Assembly: GCA_001898485.1 (NCBI GenBank)
Contig: MKTY01000020.1
Span: 1,385,203 to 1,449,202 of the forward strand
Source: Sphingobacteriales bacterium 46-32
GTDB taxonomy: Bacteria; Bacteroidota; Bacteroidia; Chitinophagales; Chitinophagaceae
Length of the DNA stretch: 64,000 bases
Direction of reading: 5' to 3'
Within the stretch, counting starts at the first letter, position 1, and the number at the start of each line of letters is the position of its first letter. The notes below the pieces were generated by a model. It made no database searches, was not told the origin of the DNA, and saw only the letters and a list, made by a program, of their open reading frames with translations. The position numbers were made by a program, and so were the translations under genes. Shown here piece by piece: positions 27,601 through 35,799 of the stretch.

Positions 27601-27767
27601 CCGTCTGATTTTGTAACCGTACCAGTAGGAGATCCTTTTACAACTACCGATACGTTGGGAAGGGGATTCCCTTTGTCGTCCGTGACCGTTCCCGTTACGG
27701 TCTTTTGTGCTAACAACGAGCCTGCAAAAAACAGGAACGCTGTTAGTGTTAGTAACAGTTTTCTCAT
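24651..27767 (-). CDS. susC: SusC/RagA-family TonB-dependent outer-membrane receptor
   Basis: From the start MRKLLLTLTAFLFFAGSLLAQ the protein has about 1038 residues (another ATG lies two codons upstream at 27773). The signal peptide is followed by a carboxypeptidase-regulatory-like domain (VTGTVTDDKGNPLPNVSVVV). The plug has the DEIVVTGI TonB-box-like segment and LYIVDGIPVEASVFQGLNP, which is the SusC signature. The 22-strand barrel ends in AFTGGISVTF. It imports oligomers with SusD using TonB/ExbBD energy. It is the first gene of a three-gene operon and has no identifiable sigma/anti-sigma gene beside it, unlike many SusC systems. Confidence 0.95.
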   Translation of the reverse strand: MRKLLLTLTAFLFFAGSLLAQKTVTGTVTDDKGNPLPNVSVVVKGSPTGTVTKSDGTYTLSLPANAKQLEFSFLGFETKTVNIGSGSVYSLTLTPTTKDLDEIVVTGITRTKKSQFAGATNKIDAKQLEDRPVGSFDQLFQGRAPGVLALTGSGQPGQATTILIRGTNSVVGGSTPLYIVDGIPVEASVFQGLNPNDFASIDIARDAATTSLYGSRGSAGVVIVTTKRGTGGKMKLEYSAQMGIKSKPDFAFRPMNTAELLKAQEQYGVMVPNTLTEWGKDPVVPGWQFSRLNPNKTIPDPTDPSPNPRLIIVPKTAADFELGDRWLDSLSKINTNWSDLFFRQGSFSNHQITLSGGTGKTRVYSSVALYNEQGTTQRTDMKRVTVRNNMDYADERLTFSASTNLGYTKRNFQQSTTTNNLNNPFLAVNVGVPYHRPYKADGSYNSISNAAKYLTTTQLDLTKYDKNYNDQLKATIGFNLNYKLTEDITASLVTGIDFRETQNTVYQSREAFARTQAGGATSLLTLAGSQIETLERFLTSNVRPSLTYRKLFADVHDVEVTAVGEYVQENYKAFNAQGYGIDPRTPNTPGAITQGNSGNQLYSTITGGKDRTGLASGLATARYTYDGKYTVTGSYRKDGSSKLPKTTRWQDFFSVGAIWELSKENFMENVNAVNVLRLRASYGSAGNANNFPSSYLYQARYSSVDQYSGLTTQVATYPGNPGARWETTYQVNVGVDFELLNRRLYGDLNWYDKRTKDLFISRPLSAEGGGYRIDINAGELQNTGFEWNINYDVIRNKDLVWTLFATGSYNKNKLLSLGGEEPYESGTSFLKVGLPLGSHYEVKWAGVDAATGQPLYYDLNGKVTNVYSNSYAVTEFGTWEAPWKGGFGTSLRYKNLDLSVLFSWQEGAYKMDNLEYFVENPVGFLANGYNQSADLKFWQKPGDIVNTPSPLYGTNFSSKLIHNASFVRLRDVTLGYTLPQSAISKLKFISNLKLYVQGTNLYMWTKWRGMDPEAGPVNINLSEFPNPRAFTGGISVTF

Positions 27768-27965
27768 GTGCATCTGAGTTTTAGTATAAATGAAAAATTG
27801 CTGTAATTCCTGGGGGAGAATCACAACTGCAATAATAATCAAATTGAAGCACAATTAAACCTGCCTGAAGCGTGATCTTTTGTGCCCGAATTGCCTGTTA
27901 TGATAGCCCGCAAAACAATACTGCAAACGATTTAGACAATAGCCCGGATTGAAATGCTGCGCAGC

Positions 27966-30302
27966 CTAGCTTTTCCTTTTCTTTTTTGAACCACCCAGAG
28001 TGATCAGTAAGGCAGGCAGCAAAACAAGGTTGGTTAAAGTAGCCGTTACCAGGGTCAGGGAAGTAAGCCAGCCCAACGCCTGTGTGCCGCCAAAACCGCT
28101 GAAACTGAAGATAATAAACCCAGCTATCAGTACCAGCGAGGTATAAATAATGCTGATACCGGTACTATGAATAGTTTCAATAACCGTTGTCTTGAGATCA
28201 TAGTTATGTAAGGGTAATTCCTGTTTATAATTTACGAGAAAGCGGATGGTAATGTCAATAGCAATACCCAAAGCCACACTGAATACCAGCACCGTCGATG
28301 GCTTCAGGGGCACACCCACCCAACCCATCACTCCTGCCGTAATTACCAGCGGAATCAGGTTGGGTATCAGCGAGCAGAAAAGTATACGCAGCGAACGGAA
28401 CAGGTAGAGCATACAAAGGGCAATCAGGATAAATGCCCAGAAAATGCTTTCTTTCAATCCATTGATAATAAATGCGCTGCCCTCCAAAAACGTAATGCTC
28501 GTGCCAGTTTGCTGCACGGTGTATTTGGTGCTGTCAAACAGTTGGGCGCTACGCTTGCTGATACTGTCCAGGATGCCAGGCAAACGGGCACTCCCCACAT
28601 CAGCCATATTGATACTTACACGTGCTTCCTGCCGGGCACTGTCCATAAAACTGGCCACCAGCTTACCAAATGAACCGGCATTGCCCTCATCACCTTCCTG
28701 CTTCATACGCAGATAAGAGACCATCGCCGGCAAATCGAGCTGGCTGGGCATAGAGTAATTGCTACTGTCGCCATCGAAGAAAGCCTGTTTGGCAAATTTT
28801 AATCCTTCCACTATACTCAGCGGCCGCGCCATACTGGGCATGGCAGCAATGCTGGCCGAAAGTGAATCGATACGGGTAAGGCCATCCAGGTCACGCAATA
28901 TGCCCGCCTTGCTTTTGGTTTTTACCAGTATCTCGAGCGGCATTACACCCTTGAAATTCTTCTCAAAAAACTTCAGATCGGTATAAATCTTATCGGTCTG
29001 CGGCAGATCATCTACGATATATCCAACACTTTTGAGACGGAAAATACCGGCCACAGCCGCAATCATAACAGCAATACTGATTCCATAGATCAGCTTACGA
29101 TGATTGAGCGACCAACGCTCCAGCCGGTCGAGCCAGCGATTGAGCCTCGGATTATCGAGGTACTTCATATGGCGCGACTTGGGAACAGGCAGGAAACTGA
29201 GTACCACAGGAATCAATATCAGGGAAATAAAAAACAGTACCATGATATTAATGCCCGCTACTACTCCAAATTCCTGCAATATCTCACTACGGGTAAGGGC
29301 AAATACTGCAAACCCGATAGCTGCAGCGAGGTTACAAAACAGTGTTACGATACCCATACGGCTTACCATGGTCACCAGGGCCGTTCTGGAATCGCCTGTG
29401 TCATTATAGGCCGTATGATATTTATTGAGGAAATAGATACAGTTAGGAATACCGATCACTACAATCAATGGTGGTATCAAGGCAGTCAGCAAGGTGATTT
29501 TATACCCCAGCAAATGCATGGTGCCCATTGTCCAGACCACACCCAGTATCACCACACCCAGGGAGAGCAGCATGGAACTGAAAGAGCGGAAAAACAGCAG
29601 AAGAATCAGGGCGGATAGTACCACACTGCCAAACAGAAACCATTTCATTTCATCGGCAATACGGGTCGAAAGCTCAGTGCGGATCAGAGGTAATCCGCTC
29701 ATATAAATCTCCTGATTTTCTTTTTTGCTGAAATTTTCTGCCAGCGTACGGATGTTTTTTACAACATTATTACGCTTAGGAGAATTCATAACCTCTTTGT
29801 CAACACTCACGCCCATCATCCACGCATTGGTTTCGGGGTTATAAAGCAGGCCCCGGTAAAAAGGCAGACTCAACAGCAGGTTTTTCATGCTGTCGATCTC
29901 CGGCTGACTCAATGTGCGTTCAGGAAAAATGGGGGTTGCGACCAGCTTTTCTGTGGCCGAATCTTTAAGCAAAGCAACAGCCCACGGAGCTGCTACCACA
30001 TTTGTTACACCCGGTGCTTTGCGCAGTGAACGATAGAGGGTGGCATATTCATTGAAAAAACCGGCTTCGAAAAAACGATCTGTTTGTACACCAATTACCA
30101 GCAGATTGCCATCCTGGCCATACTTATTCTTAAAAGCCTGGTAGGTGATATTGGCAGGGTGATTAGACGGAATGGCCCGGCTGAATTCATAACTAAGCTC
30201 AACTTTTGAAGCGTGGTAAGCCATAAAAGCAGAAGCTCCTGTGAGCACAATGATCAGGGGAATACGGTATGCGAGAATGAATTGTCCAAGCTTACGCCAC
30301 AT
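27966..30302 (-). CDS. RND/MMPL-family transporter
   Basis: The start is at Met7 of the open frame (MWRKLGQFILAYRIPLIIVL), giving 778 residues. Two homologous halves each have an N-terminal helix, a periplasmic loop and a cluster of membrane helices (about 230-370 and 605-770), the MMPL/RND pattern. Typical segments are GVVWTMGTMHLLGYKITLLT in the first half and SVALGIAIDITIRFLVNY in the second, with acidic residues that may carry protons. It may export lipids, hopanoids or other hydrophobic compounds. The family (COG1033) has varied functions. No periplasmic adaptor or outer-membrane channel gene is nearby. It is divergent from porZ. Confidence 0.88.
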   Translation of the reverse strand: MWRKLGQFILAYRIPLIIVLTGASAFMAYHASKVELSYEFSRAIPSNHPANITYQAFKNKYGQDGNLLVIGVQTDRFFEAGFFNEYATLYRSLRKAPGVTNVVAAPWAVALLKDSATEKLVATPIFPERTLSQPEIDSMKNLLLSLPFYRGLLYNPETNAWMMGVSVDKEVMNSPKRNNVVKNIRTLAENFSKKENQEIYMSGLPLIRTELSTRIADEMKWFLFGSVVLSALILLLFFRSFSSMLLSLGVVILGVVWTMGTMHLLGYKITLLTALIPPLIVVIGIPNCIYFLNKYHTAYNDTGDSRTALVTMVSRMGIVTLFCNLAAAIGFAVFALTRSEILQEFGVVAGINIMVLFFISLILIPVVLSFLPVPKSRHMKYLDNPRLNRWLDRLERWSLNHRKLIYGISIAVMIAAVAGIFRLKSVGYIVDDLPQTDKIYTDLKFFEKNFKGVMPLEILVKTKSKAGILRDLDGLTRIDSLSASIAAMPSMARPLSIVEGLKFAKQAFFDGDSSNYSMPSQLDLPAMVSYLRMKQEGDEGNAGSFGKLVASFMDSARQEARVSINMADVGSARLPGILDSISKRSAQLFDSTKYTVQQTGTSITFLEGSAFIINGLKESIFWAFILIALCMLYLFRSLRILFCSLIPNLIPLVITAGVMGWVGVPLKPSTVLVFSVALGIAIDITIRFLVNYKQELPLHNYDLKTTVIETIHSTGISIIYTSLVLIAGFIIFSFSGFGGTQALGWLTSLTLVTATLTNLVLLPALLITLGGSKKKRKS

Positions 30303-30477
30303 AGTATGGATGTTTGGCAAACCTGCTACTGGTTTGCAATTGGGTGATCCGCAAATGTGCTACGGGAAGGGTTACGGAAGCACCCGTTGTTTCCCCCATT
30401 TGCCGATGCCGGAGATAAATTTCCGGGCGATGCAAAGAAACGCAAAAATGCCCAATAGCCATTGTAAAGGCTTTACC

Positions 30478-30485
30478 TACTTTTG
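30478..30485 (+). promoter_or_regulatory. Possible -7 element at the porZ start
   Basis: TACTTTTG fits TAnnTTTG. It ends four bases before the GTG at 30490, so that GTG would begin a leaderless message. If the ATG at 30448 is the start, the element lies inside the gene and is a chance match. Confidence 0.3.
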
Positions 30486-30489
30486 GAAA

Positions 30490-32760
30490 GTGAAACCTAT
30501 TTGTCTTGCTTTTGCCCTGATCCTCAGCCTTTGTAGTAAGGCTCAACCCGGGCCTCTCGGCACCTGGCGGGAGCACCTGCCTTATGGCTCAGCCATAGAT
30601 CTGGCCAGCATTGATTCACGCATTATGGCGGCTACGCCTTATGCATTATTCGCCTACGACCCTGCCACACAGGAAATTGAGCGATGGAGCCGGGTAAATG
30701 GGCTTGCAGAAACAGGCATCCGGGCCATAGAAGCAAGCACCGATGGTACCAGCCTCCTGGTAGCTTATACCAATAACAATCTTGACCTGCTTACAGAAAA
30801 TAGTATCATCAATATCTCCGACATCCGCCGCGATGCACCCGGTCAGCCGCCCCTGATCAATGAAATTTATCCGCGGGGCAGCAACTTTTACCTGTCAACA
30901 AACCTGGGTATAATAGTACTCGATGCCCAGGCTCATGTGATCAGAGATACCTGGCGCCTGGGACCGGGAGGTACAGACATACCGGTTTGGGCTGTCACAG
31001 CTACTGCTACGCACTGGCTGGCAGCAACAGCCGGCGGATTGCTGAGCGCTCCCATTAGCGGAGTCAACCTGGCCGACTACAGGAACTGGCAACAGCTGAG
31101 TGGCGCAAATGGCCTTCCTTCCGGACCCTGTTCCGGCATTGTATTACTCAACGGTACAAGTCTGGCATTGTCGGCCAATGCAATTTATCAGGAACAACAG
31201 GGGCAGTGGAATGTTTTTTACCAGGCACCATCGGCCATTGAGTTTATGCAGGTGAGCAACAATCTGCTTACGATAGCAGAAACTGACGCCAGCAGCCCAA
31301 CCATCACTACCATCAACCCTGCGGGTGCTGTTGTTTCCCGGCTGCAGGATCCTGTTTTATTGCGGTCGCCACGACGTGTAATCTGGCAAAATGCAACAGC
31401 ATGGATAGCAGACAGTGTGCAGGGGCTTATTCATTTTGAAAATGGAAATTTTTCCCGCATTGTTCCCAACTCGCCGCTAACAGTAGCTACAGGTCAGCTG
31501 TTGCATACTCCTGCTGGTCTTTTTACAGCCACTGGAGGCATCATGCCACCAGTGGGCCGGCCGGGCTCCTATTCGCGCCTCGTATCGGGTGAGTGGAGCA
31601 ATCAAACAGCATCCTCACTGCCTGCACTCGATTCGCTTTCTGATCTCCAGGCACTGGCCTGGAGCAAAACGGCTAATACGCTGTATGCAGGATCATACGG
31701 GGGAGGTATTGTTGCTGTTGACGGCAACAATCATGCAACTGTATTCAAGCAGGGTTATCTGGAACCTGACCGGTTAAATTCTTCTCAGTACAAAGTAGCG
31801 GGTATGGCGATCGATCAGAGCCAGAACCTGTGGGTCAGCAATGCAGGTGCGGCTAATCCGCTGGTGCTTCAGCAAAACGATGGACAGTGGTTTCGCTTTC
31901 AGCCTACTTTTATAATGAGTGGAAACAGTTTCGGAAACATTACCATCGACAATAATAGTTTTAAATGGATTGTACCGCTGACAGACCCCGGGCTTATCTG
32001 TTATAACTCCGGTCCTCTGGCAGCGACAGCTTCAGATGATCAATGGCTGTGGTTGCGTGCAGGCGTAAGTGGTCTGCCAGACGATAAAGTGTATTGTGCC
32101 ACGGCCGACCGGCAGGGGTTTATATGGATCGGCACGGCCAACGGAATCGGGTTGCTGACCTGTGCCGCAGACTTGTTTACTGCCCGCAGTTGTGCAGTAA
32201 TACGTCCTGTTGTGGCAGCAGGGAGCACCGGAGCTTATTTGTTTCAGGGCGAGCGTGTACAATGTATCGCGGTAGACGGAGCAGACCGGAAATGGATCGG
32301 TACGACCAATGGCGTATGGCTGCTCAATGCCACAGCAGATACCGTAATTAACCGGTTTACGAGTGCCAACAGTCCATTGCCTGGCAACGATGTAAAAAAT
32401 ATCAGCATTGATCCGCAGACCGGGGAAGTTTTTTTTCAAACCACGAATGGCCTCGCGTCTTACCGGGGCACCGCAACCGAAGGAACACAACGCAATAATC
32501 AGGTGCTGGTATTTCCCAATCCCGTACCGCATGGTTACAACGGTCAGATTGCTATCAGGGGGCTTGTTGAAAATGCAGTGGTAAAAATTACAGAACTGAA
32601 TGGCCGTCTGCTGTATCAGACGCGTGCACTGGGAGGGCAGGCCGTTTGGAATGGCCGCGATGCCCGGGGCCATGCAGTGGCAACAGGAGTATACCTGGTA
32701 CTCGCAACAGACAATAACGGTAAAGAAACAGTAGCAACACGTATTGTTGTCGTGAAATAA
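30490..32760 (+). CDS. porZ: Type IX secretion system protein PorZ-like, two-propeller and sorting domain
   Basis: This protein has about 756 residues from GTG 30490 (the signal peptide VKPICLAFALILSLCSKAQP starts there); an in-frame ATG at 30448 would add 14 residues. It begins GPLGTWREHLPYGSAIDL, which matches the PorZ N-terminal beta-propeller. Further propeller blades follow (NLWVSNAG, GFIWIGTANGIGLLT, RKWIGTTNGVWLL). The last 90 residues are a T9SS type A sorting domain (VLVFPNPVPHGYNGQIAIRG...TGVYLVLATDNNGKE). PorZ is part of the attachment complex that binds A-LPS and delivers it to the sortase. Other T9SS genes are not in this window. It is followed seven bases later by recO. Confidence 0.85.
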   Translation: MKPICLAFALILSLCSKAQPGPLGTWREHLPYGSAIDLASIDSRIMAATPYALFAYDPATQEIERWSRVNGLAETGIRAIEASTDGTSLLVAYTNNNLDLLTENSIINISDIRRDAPGQPPLINEIYPRGSNFYLSTNLGIIVLDAQAHVIRDTWRLGPGGTDIPVWAVTATATHWLAATAGGLLSAPISGVNLADYRNWQQLSGANGLPSGPCSGIVLLNGTSLALSANAIYQEQQGQWNVFYQAPSAIEFMQVSNNLLTIAETDASSPTITTINPAGAVVSRLQDPVLLRSPRRVIWQNATAWIADSVQGLIHFENGNFSRIVPNSPLTVATGQLLHTPAGLFTATGGIMPPVGRPGSYSRLVSGEWSNQTASSLPALDSLSDLQALAWSKTANTLYAGSYGGGIVAVDGNNHATVFKQGYLEPDRLNSSQYKVAGMAIDQSQNLWVSNAGAANPLVLQQNDGQWFRFQPTFIMSGNSFGNITIDNNSFKWIVPLTDPGLICYNSGPLAATASDDQWLWLRAGVSGLPDDKVYCATADRQGFIWIGTANGIGLLTCAADLFTARSCAVIRPVVAAGSTGAYLFQGERVQCIAVDGADRKWIGTTNGVWLLNATADTVINRFTSANSPLPGNDVKNISIDPQTGEVFFQTTNGLASYRGTATEGTQRNNQVLVFPNPVPHGYNGQIAIRGLVENAVVKITELNGRLLYQTRALGGQAVWNGRDARGHAVATGVYLVLATDNNGKETVATRIVVVK

Positions 32761-32767
32761 CTGACCC

Positions 32768-33511
32768 ATGAGTGATAAACTCCATCATACACACGGTATT
32801 GTTTTGCGTACAGTCAGGTACGGTGAGACCAGCGTGATTGTGACCATGCTCACAGAGCTCTTTGGTCTGCAGTCATACCTGGTCAATGGTGTACGTGTGT
32901 CGGGAAAAAAAGGCGCCGGTAAAGCCAACATGTTTCAGCCAACTGCCATACTGGATATGGTGGTATATCATAATGAACTGAAGCAGTTGCAGCGTATCCG
33001 GGAATTCAGGTGGGCACATATTTATCAGCATATTCTCACCGATGTGACCCGCAATGCAGTAGCCCTCTTTATGATCGAATTGCTGGGCAAATGCCTGAAG
33101 CAACCGGAGAGTAATACAGATCTGTATCATTTTGCAGAAGACTCTCTGTTGCATCTTGATGCGGCCGACAATGCCGTTGCGGCCAACTTTCCCCTTTTCT
33201 TTGCACTGCACCTTCCGGTATTTTTTGGGTTTCGTATACAGGACAATTATCAGGCATCAAGAGCGGTACTTGATCTGCATGAAGGCCGCTTTGTAACAGA
33301 GCCTCCTTCGCATCCTGATTTTCTTGAAGAGAAACAGGCATTTGTAACATCGCAGTTACTGAAAGTGCAGCAACCGCATGAACTGCAGGAAATAAAGCTC
33401 AACCAGGAATTCAGGCGATCTCTGCTGCAGGCGTATCAGCAATATTATGCGTGGCAACTGCCGGAGTTTGGCATATTACGTACGCTGCCGGTATTGAGGG
33501 AGATCCTGTAA
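32768..33511 (+). CDS. recO: DNA repair protein RecO
   Basis: The 247-residue protein has an OB-fold N-terminus (GIVLRTVRYGETSVIVTMLTE) and the helical C-terminal part of RecO. RecO works with RecR to load RecA on single-stranded DNA coated by SSB. A zinc-finger is not visible, which is usual in this phylum as far as I can tell. It lies seven bases after porZ, an arrangement found in many Bacteroidota and probably translationally linked. Confidence 0.93.
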   Translation: MSDKLHHTHGIVLRTVRYGETSVIVTMLTELFGLQSYLVNGVRVSGKKGAGKANMFQPTAILDMVVYHNELKQLQRIREFRWAHIYQHILTDVTRNAVALFMIELLGKCLKQPESNTDLYHFAEDSLLHLDAADNAVAANFPLFFALHLPVFFGFRIQDNYQASRAVLDLHEGRFVTEPPSHPDFLEEKQAFVTSQLLKVQQPHELQEIKLNQEFRRSLLQAYQQYYAWQLPEFGILRTLPVLREIL

Positions 33512-33515
33512 ACAG

Positions 33516-33878
33516 TTAGTTTATTTTTCGCAGGCGAAGAAAAGTAACTACCTGGTCAATCTGCTCACTGCTCATCTTTTTGGCCACTGCATGATTTTTG
33601 GGATCCATGCCAATAAGCGCAGTAGTATGATAGTTGTCGATCTGTATTTTGGTAAAATTAGGGATGCCGTCTTTCCCTTTCGTAAAGATGCCATGACAGC
33701 CGGAGCAATGAAGTTTGTACAACACTTTGCCCTTTTCGCATTTTTCGAGCAGTAACTGCCGGTTGATCTTTGTTACATGATCGGGAATATCGTAAGCTGT
33801 CTTTTTTTCGGTAAAGCATTGCTGAAAAAGAAGGCAGCAGCTTATTGAAAGCAGTATCGTCAGAAATGTTTTTTGCAT
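33516..33878 (-). CDS. Small c-type cytochrome lipoprotein
   Basis: This 120-residue protein has a lipoprotein signal (LLFQQC, Cys22). One haem motif CSGCH is at about residues 58-62, followed by GIFTKGKDGIPNF and a Met-containing helix (KMSSEQIDQVVTFLR), as in class I cytochrome c. It is the last gene of a tight operon behind the MauG-like peroxidase, with only two bases between. It probably passes electrons to or from that enzyme. Confidence 0.88.
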   Translation of the reverse strand: MQKTFLTILLSISCCLLFQQCFTEKKTAYDIPDHVTKINRQLLLEKCEKGKVLYKLHCSGCHGIFTKGKDGIPNFTKIQIDNYHTTALIGMDPKNHAVAKKMSSEQIDQVVTFLRLRKIN

Positions 33879-33880
33879 GG

Positions 33881-35797
33881 TCAGTATTCCCCACCCACTT
33901 TTCGTGTATTGAGCAGTCTGTTGTCAGACGGCGGCAAACCCGATGGAGGCATTTCAAAATTAATCTTTTCGGTTAAGGACTGCATAAAGGCGATCAGCTC
34001 TTTCTTTTCCTGTGCACTTAGCTTTAATGAATCGGATGCGAGTGTTTGATTGGGTACATTCAGCCCGCGGCCTGCACCCCCGCCGCCATCATAAAAATCA
34101 ATCAGCTCTTCCAGTGTACGGAATACGCCATTGTGCATATAGGGGTGTGTAAAGGCGGCATTACGTACCGTGCCTGTGCGGAAAGCATGGAGTGTTTCTT
34201 CCGCAGGGTTAATACCATAGCGGCCTTTATCCTCACTCAGTTTTTTATACTGTATATCGGCAGGAGTGCCCAGTACTTCAAATTCTGAACCAATGTAGGG
34301 TGGTTTGACCCCATTAAAATGGGGTACAAAGTGACAGGTAGCGCATTGCGCTTTACTCATAAACAGGTTGAATCCGCGTACCGCCACCGGATCGATCTGG
34401 CGTCCATTATTCATCGCATCATCAAAAGGGGAGTAATAATGACTGAAGTCGGCGTAATAATAGGTGATAGCTGATACAATATGGCTGAGCGATACAGTTT
34501 TTTCTTCCGGTGTATATTTTACAAATTTTTTGAAGGCTGTTTTGTAGGCCGCACAGCTCATCACTTTTTTCACTACTTCCTGTTCTGTACTGTTCATTTC
34601 GTCGGGATTCTGTATCACATCTCTGGCCTGGCCCTGCAGCGAAATATGTTTACCATCCAGCATAGAAAGATGATTGAAAATAGAATTGATCAGCGAGGGC
34701 GTATTACGTGGCAGATTCCCGTTGCCGTCAAACCGTAAAGCTGTGGCCAGTGTGGTGTCGGTAAAATATTCAGTGGGTTTATGACAGGAAGCGCAGCTCC
34801 GTTTATTATTACCAGACAGGATGGGGTCATAAAAAAGCAGCTTACCGGCTTTTTTGATCTCACTGAGTACCGCAGGATCTTCTACCAGCGAAAAAATGCC
34901 CTTTGTATTCTGCGAAATAAACAGTGACTTGTCGAAAATAGAATTGCAATCATTGCTGAGTGCATAGTCATTATAGTTGGCAGAATAAATATTGTGGTCA
35001 CGTATCTGCGCCTGCATCAGGCGGAAAAGCGGGTTGACATAATCGCGGATAAAGCCGAAATGATCGAAAGCAGAGTAAGCTAAAGGTTGCTGGTCGGCAA
35101 ATGTCAGCAGTTTGTCATACTGCAGCAGGTATTCCTGGCTGATCGGAGATTGAGGAAAACTTTCGTTATAACGTGTATAGATAGTTTTTACAGCATGCAG
35201 CATGCTGCGCAGTTCTGGTATTATCTGGGTGGTATCAGGACACTCAAAGCCGGTAGTATAAATGCCGGAAAGGTTTAGGAGAAACATGCGGTTGGCGAGG
35301 AAGAAATGTTCGAAACTGCCGAGTTGTGAGGTGATCGAATCTGCTTCAAAGGTAGCCAGGCTGTCGATTGATTCATGTATAAGTGCCTGTAGTGAGTCAT
35401 TGCGCACCACAGGCTCATCGAGGTATAACTCGGCCAGTGTAAGTCCAGCCCCTTTACGTTTGTAGGGCGGCTCAAATTTTTCAAATACTTCTGTTTCCCA
35501 TTCCACAGGCAGTGGGCCATTGAGTTTGCGATAGGCAACAGGTTCAAAATAGCGCAGCCAGAAATCGAGTGTCTTCAGGTTTTGCCTGTTTTGATGAATG
35601 GTGGAACGAATGGCATCACGCTGATCGGGTTGGGAAAGATCGGCTTGCCTGATCTGTTGCAATAATTGCTGCTGTGCCGATTTGAAATCTGCAAGCCGGC
35701 TGTTATAAAGTTGCCGGTATCCGTCAGGGTTTCGGGTTATAAAAGAAAAGCAGGCGGCTGCAATAATGAGCGATAATATGACCAGAAGAATTTTCAT
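33881..35797 (-). CDS. Di-haem cytochrome c peroxidase/MauG-family protein with a large N-terminal domain
   Basis: The 638-residue protein has an N-terminal membrane anchor or signal (MKILLVILSLIIAAACFSF). The first 300 residues form a helical domain of unknown function that is absent from ordinary bacterial cytochrome c peroxidases of about 330 residues. The C-terminal part has two haem sites, SCASCHKP near residue 336 and QCATCHFV near 490, plus RNTPSLINS and FRTGTVRNAAFTHPYMHNGV, the signature of the MauG/CcpA family. It may reduce hydrogen peroxide or oxidise a partner in the periplasm. It is co-transcribed with the amidohydrolase upstream and the small cytochrome downstream, with two-base gaps. 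Confidence 0.9.
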   Translation of the reverse strand: MKILLVILSLIIAAACFSFITRNPDGYRQLYNSRLADFKSAQQQLLQQIRQADLSQPDQRDAIRSTIHQNRQNLKTLDFWLRYFEPVAYRKLNGPLPVEWETEVFEKFEPPYKRKGAGLTLAELYLDEPVVRNDSLQALIHESIDSLATFEADSITSQLGSFEHFFLANRMFLLNLSGIYTTGFECPDTTQIIPELRSMLHAVKTIYTRYNESFPQSPISQEYLLQYDKLLTFADQQPLAYSAFDHFGFIRDYVNPLFRLMQAQIRDHNIYSANYNDYALSNDCNSIFDKSLFISQNTKGIFSLVEDPAVLSEIKKAGKLLFYDPILSGNNKRSCASCHKPTEYFTDTTLATALRFDGNGNLPRNTPSLINSIFNHLSMLDGKHISLQGQARDVIQNPDEMNSTEQEVVKKVMSCAAYKTAFKKFVKYTPEEKTVSLSHIVSAITYYYADFSHYYSPFDDAMNNGRQIDPVAVRGFNLFMSKAQCATCHFVPHFNGVKPPYIGSEFEVLGTPADIQYKKLSEDKGRYGINPAEETLHAFRTGTVRNAAFTHPYMHNGVFRTLEELIDFYDGGGGAGRGLNVPNQTLASDSLKLSAQEKKELIAFMQSLTEKINFEMPPSGLPPSDNRLLNTRKVGGEY

Positions 35798-35799
35798 AG

